Below, one piece after another: positions 33,847 to 42,028 of a DNA stretch of 64,000 bases. Under the pieces are notes generated by a model. That model did no database searches. It was not told the DNA's origin and saw only the letters and a program-made list of their open reading frames with translations. The stretch lies in assembly GCF_044923475.1 (NCBI RefSeq), contig NZ_CP137338.1, positions 3,472,001 to 3,536,000 of the forward strand. The letters are read 5' to 3'. The first letter of the stretch is position 1. The number at the start of each line of letters is the position of its first letter. Source of the DNA: JAAURS01 sp044923475. GTDB taxonomy: Bacteria > Cyanobacteriota > Cyanobacteriia > Thermosynechococcales > Thermosynechococcaceae. Made by a program: the position numbers and the translations under genes.

Positions 33847-35073
33847 TTACCCGACGTTCACCTGAGTACAGGTAGAACGCGGGCTTCCCAGCTCAACCGC
33901 AACAGCCTCGACAGTAGTGGATTTGCGTCCATACCGCTTTGGTCTTACATCGCGTCCTTGGGCAGTAGCGCTGATTCCCAACGCCAAGATCCGTAAGCCT
34001 TCATTTCTGATATTGATGGCTGCATTCACATCTCGGTCATGACGCTCATGACAATAAGGGCATTCAAACGACCGAACAGACAAATCCATCTTTGGAACTG
34101 GCAGCAACGTCAAATGACACAAGTGTGACGATGGGAAAAATCGCCCAATCTCTAGGTAGATTTTTCCGTCAAATTCAGCCTTGTATTTGAGCATGGTACA
34201 AAATGTCGCCCAACCTGCATCGCTGATTGCTTTAGCAAGATTGTGATTTTGGACCATATTTTTGACTGCCAGGTTTTCTACAACAATAACTTGGTTCTCG
34301 TTCACTGTCTTACGGGACAGCTTGTGTAGAAAATCAGCGCGCACTCTCGCAATTTTAGAATGCACTTTTGCCACTGCAAGTTTTGCTTTGCGCCGCTTGT
34401 TCGTGGTTTTATCCTTTTTACGGGATAGTTTGCGCTGTTTACGTTTTAAGTTGCGCTCATGTTTTTGCAGATGCCTGGGATTCTGATATTTTGAGCCGTC
34501 TGATGTGACAGCAAAATCAATTAACCCCAAATCAATCCCAATCGCCTTCCCTTCACTACTGGGTTCTGGCTTTTCAATGCCATCCTCAACCAATAGAGAA
34601 GCGTAATAGCGACCATCTGGCATTCTGGATATCGTCACCGTTCTCAGCTTCCCGGAAACATCGCGATGCACCTTAGCCTTTACAGTCCCTAGATTTCCAG
34701 GAAACTTAATTTCAGTTTGGCTGAGCACTTTGACATTTGCGGGATATTGCAGGGATTGACGATCAAACTTACTTTTGAAGGTTGGGTATTGGGCTCGACC
34801 ATCAAAGAAGTTGATGAATGCCTGAGACAAATTCAAAACGGATTGCTGAAGACATTGAGAATAACAAGTTTTCAACCAATCATGCTCAGCCTTCCACAAC
34901 GGAATTTGTTTCTTCATGTCAAAGGCAGAAACCCCTTTCCCCGTCTCTTTATAGGTCAAGGATATGACTGCAAGAGACTGGTTCCAGACCCAACGAACAC
35001 ACCCAAAGGCTTGAGCCAAATGAGCTTGCTGTGCATCTGTGGGATAAAGCCTGATCTTCACTGCTTTCAACAT
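33847..35073 (-). CDS. TnpB of an IS200/IS605-type element
   Basis: Predicted 408 residues from ATG 35073 (GTG at 35079 also possible). HTH N-terminus (MLKAVKIRLYP), RuvC motifs in AIGIDLGLIDFAVTSDG (D), VIVVENLAVKNM (E) and HDRDVNAAINIRNEG (D). TnpB is an RNA-guided nuclease; the guide RNA is normally made from the element's right end, here toward 33820. The zinc ribbon is damaged: SSHLCHLTLLPVP has only one Cys where CxxC is expected, while CPYC is kept. No TnpA lies nearby, so the element cannot move on its own. Confidence 0.9.
   Translation of the reverse strand: MLKAVKIRLYPTDAQQAHLAQAFGCVRWVWNQSLAVISLTYKETGKGVSAFDMKKQIPLWKAEHDWLKTCYSQCLQQSVLNLSQAFINFFDGRAQYPTFKSKFDRQSLQYPANVKVLSQTEIKFPGNLGTVKAKVHRDVSGKLRTVTISRMPDGRYYASLLVEDGIEKPEPSSEGKAIGIDLGLIDFAVTSDGSKYQNPRHLQKHERNLKRKQRKLSRKKDKTTNKRRKAKLAVAKVHSKIARVRADFLHKLSRKTVNENQVIVVENLAVKNMVQNHNLAKAISDAGWATFCTMLKYKAEFDGKIYLEIGRFFPSSHLCHLTLLPVPKMDLSVRSFECPYCHERHDRDVNAAINIRNEGLRILALGISATAQGRDVRPKRYGRKSTTVEAVAVELGSPRSTCTQVNVG
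33850..33889 (-). repeat. IS605-type right-end sequence (tnpB-linked)
   Basis: CCCGACGTTCACCTG...ACAGGTAGAACGC..GGCTTCCC; inverted arms CACCTG / CAGGT can form the small hairpin usual at such ends. It covers the last codons of tnpB and is about 83% identical to 35218-35258 in the same orientation. Confidence 0.6.
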
Positions 35074-35217
35074 ATTCACATATTATCACACTCATTAAAT
35101 TGCGATAATATAAAAATAAGTGATTTTGCGAGACATTATTTGTTCGTCTCGGCACTGTTACCTTCTCTCGCCTCCGGCATTGCTCAGGCAACGTACCTCG
35201 ACTCACGCGTCTCTCAT

Positions 35218-35258
35218 CCCGTCGCTCGCCTGGATACAGGTAGAGCGCGGGGCTTCCC
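35218..35258 (-). repeat. Second IS605-type right-end remnant
   Basis: CCCGTCGCTCGCCTG...ACAGGTAGAGCGC..GGCTTCCC, 41 bp, a diverged copy of 33850-33889 located upstream of tnpB and 9 bp from the stop of the next gene. Probably all that is left of an older, related element. Confidence 0.6.
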
Positions 35259-35267
35259 GCCTACAAG

Positions 35268-36047
35268 CTAAACAAACAGTTCGTCCACGGCAAGGCGCTT
35301 GCCATTGTCTGAAGAGGGTTCGGGAGAGGCGAGCTTGGCTGCGGGCTCGGCGATCGTCTCTCCAGCATGGACGGTTTCGCTGAGTTCGCGGGCGGCGTGA
35401 TAGTTGTCCAAATCGCCACTTTCAAAGAACAGCTTGGTGGCCGTTCGCAGGTGGGCGATCGCCTGTTGTTTTTGTCCCGAGTTGGCATAGGCAGACCCTA
35501 ACTGCATGTAAGCTTGGGCGTAGTTAGGATTGACGCGTAGCGCTTCGGTGTAGGCTGCAATCGCATCTTTGAATTCTCCGCGTTTTTCTAGCTCTAACCC
35601 GCGACGGTAGTAGCTTTCTTCTAACGTACTTTCTAAAAGCTCCGACTGCTTTTTGACCAGCATTGCCGACTGCGCTTCAAGGCTACCGATTTGGGACTGA
35701 AGCTGAGCCAGCGTGTTGTGAACCTCTTCGATTTTGTTGTTTGTGGTATTAAGCTGGATCATTAAGATGCGATCGGTGCCTGCAAGCGCTTCAGCGTCTT
35801 GCTTCACTACTTGCAGGTTTTGGTCCTGACACTCAATGGTGAGCATGATCTGCCGCTGGAGATCGGACTGCATGCGCTGGCGATTGACAAAGCTGAGTGC
35901 GGCAGCCAAGGAAAGCGGCAGCGTTGATAGCATGACGGCACTCTGACCCGTGGCGATCGCCGCGCCAACAGCTCCTGCGATGGATGCACCCTCTAGCCAA
36001 CCCAACCAACTGGTCTGGGTCTTATTGTTCTCTTCGTTTTGAGACAT
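35268..36047 (-). CDS. TPR membrane protein, Slr0151-like
   Basis: Predicted 259 residues from ATG 36047 (MSQNEENN); ATG 36053 is possible. Two short hydrophobic segments (about residues 20-53: ASIAGAVGAAIAT, LPLSLAAALSFV) form a membrane hairpin. A coiled-coil follows (about 65-135). Two TPR repeats are at about 143-210 (YYRRGLELEKRGEFKDAIAAY, AYMQLGSAYANSGQKQQAI). The same layout and operon position as Synechocystis Slr0151, reported to be needed for efficient photosystem II repair in high light. The IS-derived remnant starts 9 bp after the stop. Confidence 0.75.
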   Translation of the reverse strand: MSQNEENNKTQTSWLGWLEGASIAGAVGAAIATGQSAVMLSTLPLSLAAALSFVNRQRMQSDLQRQIMLTIECQDQNLQVVKQDAEALAGTDRILMIQLNTTNNKIEEVHNTLAQLQSQIGSLEAQSAMLVKKQSELLESTLEESYYRRGLELEKRGEFKDAIAAYTEALRVNPNYAQAYMQLGSAYANSGQKQQAIAHLRTATKLFFESGDLDNYHAARELSETVHAGETIAEPAAKLASPEPSSDNGKRLAVDELFV

Positions 36048-36131
36048 AACCATTTCTCGATATCCTTAGTACAGATCGGCCAACAAAATGAAAGAATGGG
36101 CGTCTTATCGTGCCAACGGCGCAGATTCAAC

Positions 36132-36599
36132 CTACCCAAGAATTGCTCGAATTAATCCAACCACCGGCGACATCAACTTGTATTCATCGGTGGGTAAATA
36201 CTTGCCCATCACGTTCGGCCATACCTGGCAGGCCACCTGAGCGGGTCTCTCAACGCCAAACGCTTTGATAATCGTGCGATGCCAGAGCAGCAGCCCTTCG
36301 CGCAGGAAATCCAAGTCGTTAAACAACATCGCTGCCGACGCAACCCGCAAAATGTGCTTCTGATCGCGCTTGAAAAAGTTAGAGACGTCTTTGGTCCCTT
36401 TGAAAAGAGAACTCCCATCAGAGTTCTTAACCTGACTGTGCAGATCTTCTAACAGAAAAGCCTCATTATCTCTGACGGTTTTGTAAGCCCGAGCGCGCTG
36501 GTCAGCCGTTTGCAAATAATCTTTTAAGAACTGAAGTTCCTCGGCGGTCGCGTATCGGCCATCCGCGTCAAGAGCAAGGCGGGAAAGTTGTGTCAACAT
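36132..36599 (-). CDS. Phycobiliprotein-like protein without chromophore cysteine, Slr0149-like
   Basis: Predicted 155 residues from ATG 36599. The fold pattern of phycobiliproteins is visible: LSRLALDADGRYATAEELQFL at the N-terminus, a long central helix, KRDQKHILRVASAAML, and a C-terminal VGLIRAIL helix. No cysteine occurs where bilins attach, so it should be colourless. Its place after the ferredoxin matches Slr0149. 84 bp separate it from the TPR gene; in Synechocystis petF (slr0150) sits in this gap but there is no room for it here. Confidence 0.65.
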   Translation of the reverse strand: MLTQLSRLALDADGRYATAEELQFLKDYLQTADQRARAYKTVRDNEAFLLEDLHSQVKNSDGSSLFKGTKDVSNFFKRDQKHILRVASAAMLFNDLDFLREGLLLWHRTIIKAFGVERPAQVACQVWPNVMGKYLPTDEYKLMSPVVGLIRAILG

Positions 36600-36642
36600 A
36601 ATGTATCCAAAAATAGGGGGCAAAAAGTTTTGACTTTATATG

Positions 36643-37119
36643 CTATTCAGACTGCGAGAGAATCTTAGAAACCTCTCCCTGAGTATCTTTGAGCTGGCTG
36701 ATCATAGAGCGCGTAATGAGCTTGCCTGTCTCGACCAGTACCGTGCCGTAGATCGGGTGCAAAATATCCTGCTCGGCTCGTTGACCGATGAGGGACTCAA
36801 TGTCTTCCACCTCAGTGACATACATCCCAGCAGGTAGCTCGACAACCACGCCCTCTCCCACAACGCGAGCTTGACAGGCCAACCGAGAGTTCTTTTTGCA
36901 GGTCGTAATGACCTCAAGGGTGCGCTGCTCCCGACGGCTCATCGGAGAAAGCTGCTCCATCCCATCGGTGATAAAAATGTGGCAAGTCGCGCACATTCCG
37001 CGCCCGCCGCATTCCTGGGAAACTTTTAAATCTTTTTTTATGAGCAGAGAAAGAAGATTATCGTTCGTTTCAACGGCAGTTTCTTCGTTGATAGAGTTAA
37101 TTTTGACAGTTTTAGCCAC
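36643..37119 (-). CDS. 2Fe-2S ferredoxin, Slr0148/Fed5-like
   Basis: Predicted 158 residues, longer than plant-type ferredoxins by about 60. Cluster ligands C37, C43, C46 and C82 (CGGRGMCATC...ACQ) are in the usual spacing of the adrenodoxin/plant superfamily. The C-terminal extension (DILHPIYGTVLVETGKLITRSM) is specific to this group. Threonines occur at positions 18 and 72, which I recall as the sites phosphorylated through SpkG in Synechocystis Fed5. It is placed between a V4R protein and a phycobiliprotein-like protein. Electron partner unknown. Confidence 0.8.
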   Translation of the reverse strand: MAKTVKINSINEETAVETNDNLLSLLIKKDLKVSQECGGRGMCATCHIFITDGMEQLSPMSRREQRTLEVITTCKKNSRLACQARVVGEGVVVELPAGMYVTEVEDIESLIGQRAEQDILHPIYGTVLVETGKLITRSMISQLKDTQGEVSKILSQSE

Positions 37120-37174
37120 AACTTCAGCCCCTTACATCCATGTTGATAAGTCTCGAAAAGCCAACGCCTAATAA

Positions 37175-37858
37175 TCAGACGCTAACGCGGCGCTCTACCT
37201 GCCCCTGACACAGCCGATCCATAATAGCGGCGTGGTCGTGATTTTCTTGAAGCCAAGCCTCAGCCCGCCTGACTCGATCGGGCAGACCCAGGACAAAATG
37301 ATTGCACTCGGCACCCATCGATTCGCAGGTGGTCTGGATGCAGTGAAGTTTCTGCCCCGTCAATCCGCTAAAGAAAGAGCTGAGCAACCCGGATTCTACA
37401 AAACACTTGGGTTTGCCGATGCTAGGGCTGCTTTTTGCAAAAGCAGAATTCCAAACCTTAACGACGATGAAACCTTGCTGGTAGAAATCAAAATCAAGAT
37501 CGATTTTGCCCCAACCGTGGGTTTTCCAGCTTTGCTTGAGACATTGCAAAAACTCGATCATCTCAATATCTGCGATCGGCTTTTGATGGTGCTGGCTCAC
37601 TTCTTCAGCGAAGCGTCGGTAGAAGGTTTTCCCCCACCAAGCACCGCATTTGTACAAAACAGACTCGGAGGCGGCTCCGACTTCTTCGGCTAACCCTTCG
37701 TAGATCGCGCGAAGCAAAGCGTCTGGCAGTGCCAGCAGACGGGCACCATCTCGGTTTTCAATCAGACCAGCCTCTAGGTCGCCCTGAAGGTATACATCAG
37801 GGGCAAAGTAATTGCTGGGAAGATGGGATTCTCTAACTAACTCTTTGACTGAAATCAT
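37175..37858 (-). CDS. V4R-domain protein, Slr0147-like
   Basis: Predicted 227 residues. The C-terminal two thirds match the V4R (4-vinyl reductase) small-molecule binding fold: GLAEEVGAASESVLYKCGAWWG (about 75-96), FIVVKVWNSAFA (about 137), and the end CIQTTCESMGAECNHFVLG with conserved cysteines. V4R domains bind tetrapyrroles or other hydrophobic ligands. In the Pap operon the two V4R proteins are implicated in photosystem II assembly, perhaps handling chlorophyll intermediates; the ligand is unproven. 55 bp upstream of the ferredoxin gene. Confidence 0.8.
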   Translation of the reverse strand: MISVKELVRESHLPSNYFAPDVYLQGDLEAGLIENRDGARLLALPDALLRAIYEGLAEEVGAASESVLYKCGAWWGKTFYRRFAEEVSQHHQKPIADIEMIEFLQCLKQSWKTHGWGKIDLDFDFYQQGFIVVKVWNSAFAKSSPSIGKPKCFVESGLLSSFFSGLTGQKLHCIQTTCESMGAECNHFVLGLPDRVRRAEAWLQENHDHAAIMDRLCQGQVERRVSV

Positions 37859-37892
37859 TAAAATACTTCCTTGTAGGGTTTGCCCAGAAGGA

Positions 37893-38378
37893 CTAGGCGG
37901 ACTTTTGCAGGGCAGGCTTTGCGTTTAGGAGAACGGCGTAGGCGTCTTCGAGATAAGGCTTAATGAGGGCCAACTGCTCTGGAGACAGGCTGCTTTTGAG
38001 TTGGGCCTGAATCAACCGGTACAGCGCCAGCTCGATATCGCGAAGTTGGTACGCGTCCACAAGTTCCGGCAACCATTCCAAAATGCGGCGGCTCAGGTAT
38101 TCCGAGTTGTTCGTCAGCATTGCCATCGAGGCATACCGCAAAATTGAGAGCCAGTGAAGAACGGCGCGCTCCAATAACTTGGGGTCTGCGCTGAGAAATT
38201 CTTCGGTAAGGTAGTCGGCGGCAGGCTGCAGGATGGACAGTTCGCGATCGCGCAGGTACTCGTACGCTTCAATGCGATCGCCTAGAGCCTTAACATCCTT
38301 ATTAAATCGATCCAAGTCGGCATCACTGAGATAGTGATCGTCCGCTGCGTAAATTAAAGATTGCAGTGCAGTATCCAT
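37893..38378 (-). CDS. Phycobiliprotein-like protein without chromophore cysteine, Slr0146-like
   Basis: Predicted 161 residues, all helical. DDHYLSDADLDRFNKDVKALGDRIEAYEYLRD is the phycobilisome-type N-terminus; RAVLHWLSILRYASMAMLTNN matches the R..Y.L...YA... helix of phycobilins; no cysteine at all, so no bilin can be bound covalently. Distantly related to the gene at 36132. Position between the two V4R genes agrees with Slr0146 of the Pap operon. Confidence 0.65.
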   Translation of the reverse strand: MDTALQSLIYAADDHYLSDADLDRFNKDVKALGDRIEAYEYLRDRELSILQPAADYLTEEFLSADPKLLERAVLHWLSILRYASMAMLTNNSEYLSRRILEWLPELVDAYQLRDIELALYRLIQAQLKSSLSPEQLALIKPYLEDAYAVLLNAKPALQKSA

Positions 38379-38393
38379 TCCCGTTGCTTTATC

Positions 38394-38744
38394 CTAAAAC
38401 AAGTCCGATAGGTCATTGAGGCTGAGTTCAGGCACTTTGGCTTGGCTGACATTCAGCTGGGGCACCGCGCCAATATGAGGACGCCCTTCCCACGAAAAAT
38501 AGCTAAAGAACGACTGAACCGGCAGCAAATAAGAAAGGTCTTGCGGTGTTTCAGTATGGGTTTGAAACTCTAGCAAGCGTCCGTCCCAAGCAATATTGGA
38601 AAAGAAGCCGCGAACGCTCAGTTGTCTCCAATCCAGCAGTTCTGCCGTTTTGCTGGAGGAAGCCAATGCCGTTTCGCTACGCCAGGGAACTGAACCTAAA
38701 AATGTTCCAACTTTTATCGTCAGCCAATCCGCAGCAATGGTCAT
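38394..38744 (-). CDS. Small unknown protein, Slr0145-like
   Basis: Predicted 116 residues. It contains an internal repeat: LSVRGFFSNIAWDGR (about 42-56) and LPVQSFFSYFSWEGR (about 73-87). The ending is a short acidic helix (VPELSLNDLSDLF). Its start overlaps the V4R gene's stop by 4 bp (ATGA), so translation is coupled. No family function known; the position matches slr0145. Confidence 0.7.
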   Translation of the reverse strand: MTIAADWLTIKVGTFLGSVPWRSETALASSSKTAELLDWRQLSVRGFFSNIAWDGRLLEFQTHTETPQDLSYLLPVQSFFSYFSWEGRPHIGAVPQLNVSQAKVPELSLNDLSDLF

Positions 38745-39460
38745 CCGAGGTACTCCCCGTGCTGGAGTCGTTTCTCAATGTCGCGAGCCGTTGCGCCTTC
38801 GGTTTGCCAGAAGGTGGCAGAATCGATGCGGTCCTGTTTGCCTAGGAGAAATTTACAGTAGGTTTCGCCCATGGCATAGCACTGAATCTCAATGCAGTTG
38901 AGCTGCTTTTGAATCAGACCGCTAAAAAAACCAGAGAATAAACCTGCATAAATGTGACAGACGGGCTTGCCCACATCGCCTAAGGTTCGAGCAACGGCGG
39001 AGTCAAAGACATTGATGAACATAAAACCATTCTTTTGTTCGTCTAGGTCCACTTCCCAGTTTCCCCACCCTTGGCTGGCAAACGGCCACCACCAGGTTTC
39101 TAAAATAAAGGACAGGCTAGATTGCTTGACGTCGAAGCCGAATTCCTTAAAAAACCAAATCTTAAACGCTTCGGCATCTCTTTGTCCCCACTGTCGCCCC
39201 ATGCTGTACATCACAACAGAAGAGGCATTCCCGACTTCTTCTTCTAGTCCTTCAATCAGGGCCACAATGAAATCTTCTCCTGCAAAAATATTGCGAGAGT
39301 CGTTCCAGTCGATGACGCTTCCAGTTTCGGGCTTAAAAGAAAAGAAGTCGCTGAAGCGGTAGTGGTGGTGGCGTTGAGGGTACTTCTTCTTCAGAAGGTG
39401 ATCGACCGTCAAAGAGTAGTCGAGGAGGGGGCTAGGTTGTTCAGAGGTTGTCAAAATCAC
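38741..39460 (-). CDS. V4R-domain protein, Slr0144-like
   Basis: Predicted 239 residues, first gene of the Pap-like operon. VALIEGLEEEVGNASSVVMYSMGRQWG, FMFINVFDSAVAR, and CIEIQCYAMGETYCKFLLG are the V4R fold elements, paralogous to the gene at 37175. The N-terminal 60 residues are extra. The 504-bp gap upstream (39461-39964) to the divergent gene shows no convincing ORF; a minus-strand frame of 98 codons there has no recognisable content. It should hold the operon promoter. Confidence 0.8.
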   Translation of the reverse strand: MILTTSEQPSPLLDYSLTVDHLLKKKYPQRHHHYRFSDFFSFKPETGSVIDWNDSRNIFAGEDFIVALIEGLEEEVGNASSVVMYSMGRQWGQRDAEAFKIWFFKEFGFDVKQSSLSFILETWWWPFASQGWGNWEVDLDEQKNGFMFINVFDSAVARTLGDVGKPVCHIYAGLFSGFFSGLIQKQLNCIEIQCYAMGETYCKFLLGKQDRIDSATFWQTEGATARDIEKRLQHGEYLG

Positions 39461-39964
39461 AGTAAATGTCCCCCCGATGGATTGTCGTGTGCCATAAATT
39501 CAGCCTGGTTAGCAGTGGATTCAACGTTGGGCGATCGTCGTGTCTACGTTATTCTCAATATGCCCACCTGCCTGAACGAATGAGTCATCGAAGCACTCAG
39601 TAGTTCTACGGATTTTCGATCGACCTTCGCCCCAATCGTTGCATTTTTGTTGAAACCGTGCTGAATCTGGCTAGCGCTGCATTCCCAGCTTTGGTAAACT
39701 CGTATTTCTCACGCTGGGTTGAGGTGAGATCTGAAAAAGAGGGCAAAGATGCGTTAGGGCGATCGGAGCAAAAGTTTTCATCATGACAAATGATGGAGTG
39801 CGAGAATGGAATGGGCTTAATGAAATACGGATGCATTTTTTGAAGGTCTGATTGTAAAGTCTGGATAGGATTGCCTCCGAATCGGTTGCACCAGCCTCTC
39901 AAAGCGCAAATGTTGCGAATACCCCAAATTTTTCTGAAGGACTCCCCCTAGGTTTTGATTCAAT

Positions 39965-40663
39965 ATGAGTTTGTCTAATAAGCTTTCTCCCATGGCGAGC
40001 TACTACGTGCGGCGTTTGATCCAGTCGTCCAGAGAGCTTCTGCTACAAACGACGGCAGACTCAGCCCTGTCGCAAATCATTACGCTCGAACCGGAGGAGA
40101 TCCTCAATCGCTTGGTTGCAGACTCTTCAGAGCATTTCCAACGAATCAACAACTTAGAAATTTTGGCTCGCGCCTATCAGAATCTATCTTCGGAAGGAAA
40201 ACACCCGCAGCAACTTCAGGAAGTTGAAAAGCAGATTGTACGTCTGTTGGGATTTCCAGATTCTGCCAGTACAGCACTGCAAGACAGCCCTCAGCGCGTG
40301 GCCGTCTCCGAAGGCTTTGTCCGCAGAGAATTTACCGTTGCTAAAGTTGTTGAAATCCTAAAAGCTTTATTGAAATGCGGCGAACAATATTTAGGGCCGA
40401 GGATTTCAAAGGATTACTTCGTAAGTTCTTGCCCTCAGTCGCTGCAGCAGAACGGTTTTTCTTTCCAAGAAGATTTTCAGCTCAAAGTCAGTCGTTCGAT
40501 GACGGATACGTTGCAAGAATCGGAAGTAGAAGACTTTAAGGAATGGATAAAGGCATACATTAATCGATGTTCTAATATCATTCACGGATTCGATAATTTA
40601 GTCAATCAAGAGCATCTCGCGTACTGCTCTATTTCAAGGCAAGAGATACAACTGGCTCAATAG
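39965..40663 (+). CDS. Unknown protein next to the Pap-like operon
   Basis: Predicted 232 residues from ATG 39965. Mostly helical: a first bundle (YVRRLIQSSRELLLQTTADSAL), a middle LQEVEKQIVRLLGFPDS, and a C-terminal part REFTVAKVVEILKALLKCGEQYL, CSNIIHGFDNLV. No signal peptide or membrane helix. I do not recognise a domain. Divergent from the Pap-like operon, sharing the long upstream gap, which makes joint regulation possible. Confidence 0.65.
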   Translation: MSLSNKLSPMASYYVRRLIQSSRELLLQTTADSALSQIITLEPEEILNRLVADSSEHFQRINNLEILARAYQNLSSEGKHPQQLQEVEKQIVRLLGFPDSASTALQDSPQRVAVSEGFVRREFTVAKVVEILKALLKCGEQYLGPRISKDYFVSSCPQSLQQNGFSFQEDFQLKVSRSMTDTLQESEVEDFKEWIKAYINRCSNIIHGFDNLVNQEHLAYCSISRQEIQLAQ

Positions 40664-40722
40664 ATCTGAACGCAATAAATCTTGTCTTTACCTGACTTTT
40701 TGAAATACTATTGCGGTTAAAT

Positions 40723-41427
40723 ATGGAAGATATTCTATATAGAGGCTTTAAGTATTTATATCGCTACAATGGCTGGATTGTTTGGAATCTATTTTTAGCA
40801 TTTATTCCGCTCTTCATCAGCTTTTTACTATTCCGAAAATCTTGGGCTTTAAAGTACTTCAGTACTGCTTCGCCAGCAGCTTCTTTGACGGCCTCCCAAC
40901 GCGCGTCCAAACCCCACAGATCGGCGATGTGGTGGGTTTTCTTTGCCGTTTATGCCGCGTTTTTACCCAATGCGCCCTATGTATTGACAGACATCATTCA
41001 TTTAATTCAGGCAACTTGGGCGACACCTTCCGTGTGGGTTATTACATTGTTTTATATCCCGCTGCATTTGGGAGCGATTACCCTTGGTTTTGAAGCTTAC
41101 GTGATTTCCTCGATCAACCAAGGCGCTTATCTGCGCCGGATAGGATTGCAAAAGTATATTTTCGCAGCCGAGCTGTTGACGCACTTTTTATGTTCTGTAG
41201 GAATTTATTTAGGACGCTTTTTAAGATTTAATAGCTGGGATCTGGTGACTGACCCGCATAATATCATCCTAGCAACGCTGAATGACTTGACGGGCAAGCG
41301 CCCCGCGATCGTGGTGCTAGCAACAGCGTTTATTCTGGCAATTTTTTATTGGATAATGAAGCAAGTCACCATCGGTCTTTTACTGCGAGCGAGAGAGCTT
41401 CGCAAAGGCAAGCATACCTTCGATTGA
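40723..41427 (+). CDS. DUF1361 membrane protein
   Basis: Predicted 234 residues from ATG 40723 (MEDILYRGF); a TTG 12 bases earlier is in frame. Seven hydrophobic segments. AAFLPNAPYVLTDIIHL (about 86-102) is the signature of DUF1361, and RFLRFNSWDLVTDP a second conserved block. Function of the family is not known. It ends 17 bp from the convergent Rrf2 gene. Confidence 0.85.
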   Translation: MEDILYRGFKYLYRYNGWIVWNLFLAFIPLFISFLLFRKSWALKYFSTASPAASLTASQRASKPHRSAMWWVFFAVYAAFLPNAPYVLTDIIHLIQATWATPSVWVITLFYIPLHLGAITLGFEAYVISSINQGAYLRRIGLQKYIFAAELLTHFLCSVGIYLGRFLRFNSWDLVTDPHNIILATLNDLTGKRPAIVVLATAFILAIFYWIMKQVTIGLLLRARELRKGKHTFD

Positions 41428-41444
41428 CCCCATGGCCTTGTGCC

Positions 41445-41891
41445 CTAGACCGTAAAGCTCGTTTCGGCTCCTTGAGCTGCTTGCCAACTGCGGGCATCGT
41501 AATAGAGGTCTTCCAGCGTAATGCCGTACAAGACAGACTTGAGATGTTGCCCCAACCGCTTCCAAACGGCGGCTGCAACCCAGTCTTCAGCATTGGCGAG
41601 GGCATCTTGGGCTGCAATGGGAAATGGCTCGTCCCATTCGCCGATCGCCTCTAAAATTTGGCCCAGGGAAATCTGGGCGGGCGATCGCGCCAGTCGATAT
41701 CCGCCTTGAGCGCCCCGCACCGATTGCACGATCTCAGCTTTTCTCAGCTCGATCAGCAGCTTCTCGAGATAAGGAGCGGGCAGAGACTGACGCAGCGCAA
41801 TATCGGTCACAGAAGCGGGACCGTAGCGGGGTTGAAGGCTGAGGTCTAGGAGTGCCTTGACGCTATAATGCCCGCGGGTGGTTAGCTTCAT
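41445..41891 (-). CDS. Rrf2-family transcriptional regulator without cysteines
   Basis: Predicted 148 residues from ATG 41891 (MKLTTRGHYSVKALL), the family's typical start. Winged helix: SVTDIALRQSLPAPYLEKLLIELRKAEIVQSVRG with GGYRLAR in the wing. IscR-type members bind an Fe-S cluster through three cysteines; this protein has none, so it senses something else or acts through protein partners. Like other cyanobacterial Rrf2 proteins it stands alone, not in a suf or isc operon. Divergent from pyruvate kinase with 137 bp between. Confidence 0.85.
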   Translation of the reverse strand: MKLTTRGHYSVKALLDLSLQPRYGPASVTDIALRQSLPAPYLEKLLIELRKAEIVQSVRGAQGGYRLARSPAQISLGQILEAIGEWDEPFPIAAQDALANAEDWVAAAVWKRLGQHLKSVLYGITLEDLYYDARSWQAAQGAETSFTV

Positions 41892-42028
41892 GTAGATTGC
41901 GCTGGCGATATGAAAGAATGATGGTAGGTGGGTAGCAGACTGAACCCAAAATCGGCTAAAGTCAGGCATCCGTCTGTTTCCGTCCTTTTTATTGTAAAGC
42001 TTTAACCTTGAGCGATCTTCCTTTGTCC

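Noticed and set aside
39606..39902. 98-codon minus-strand ORF upstream of the V4R gene
   Set aside because: No ribosome site, no domain or repeat pattern; more likely part of the operon's upstream region.
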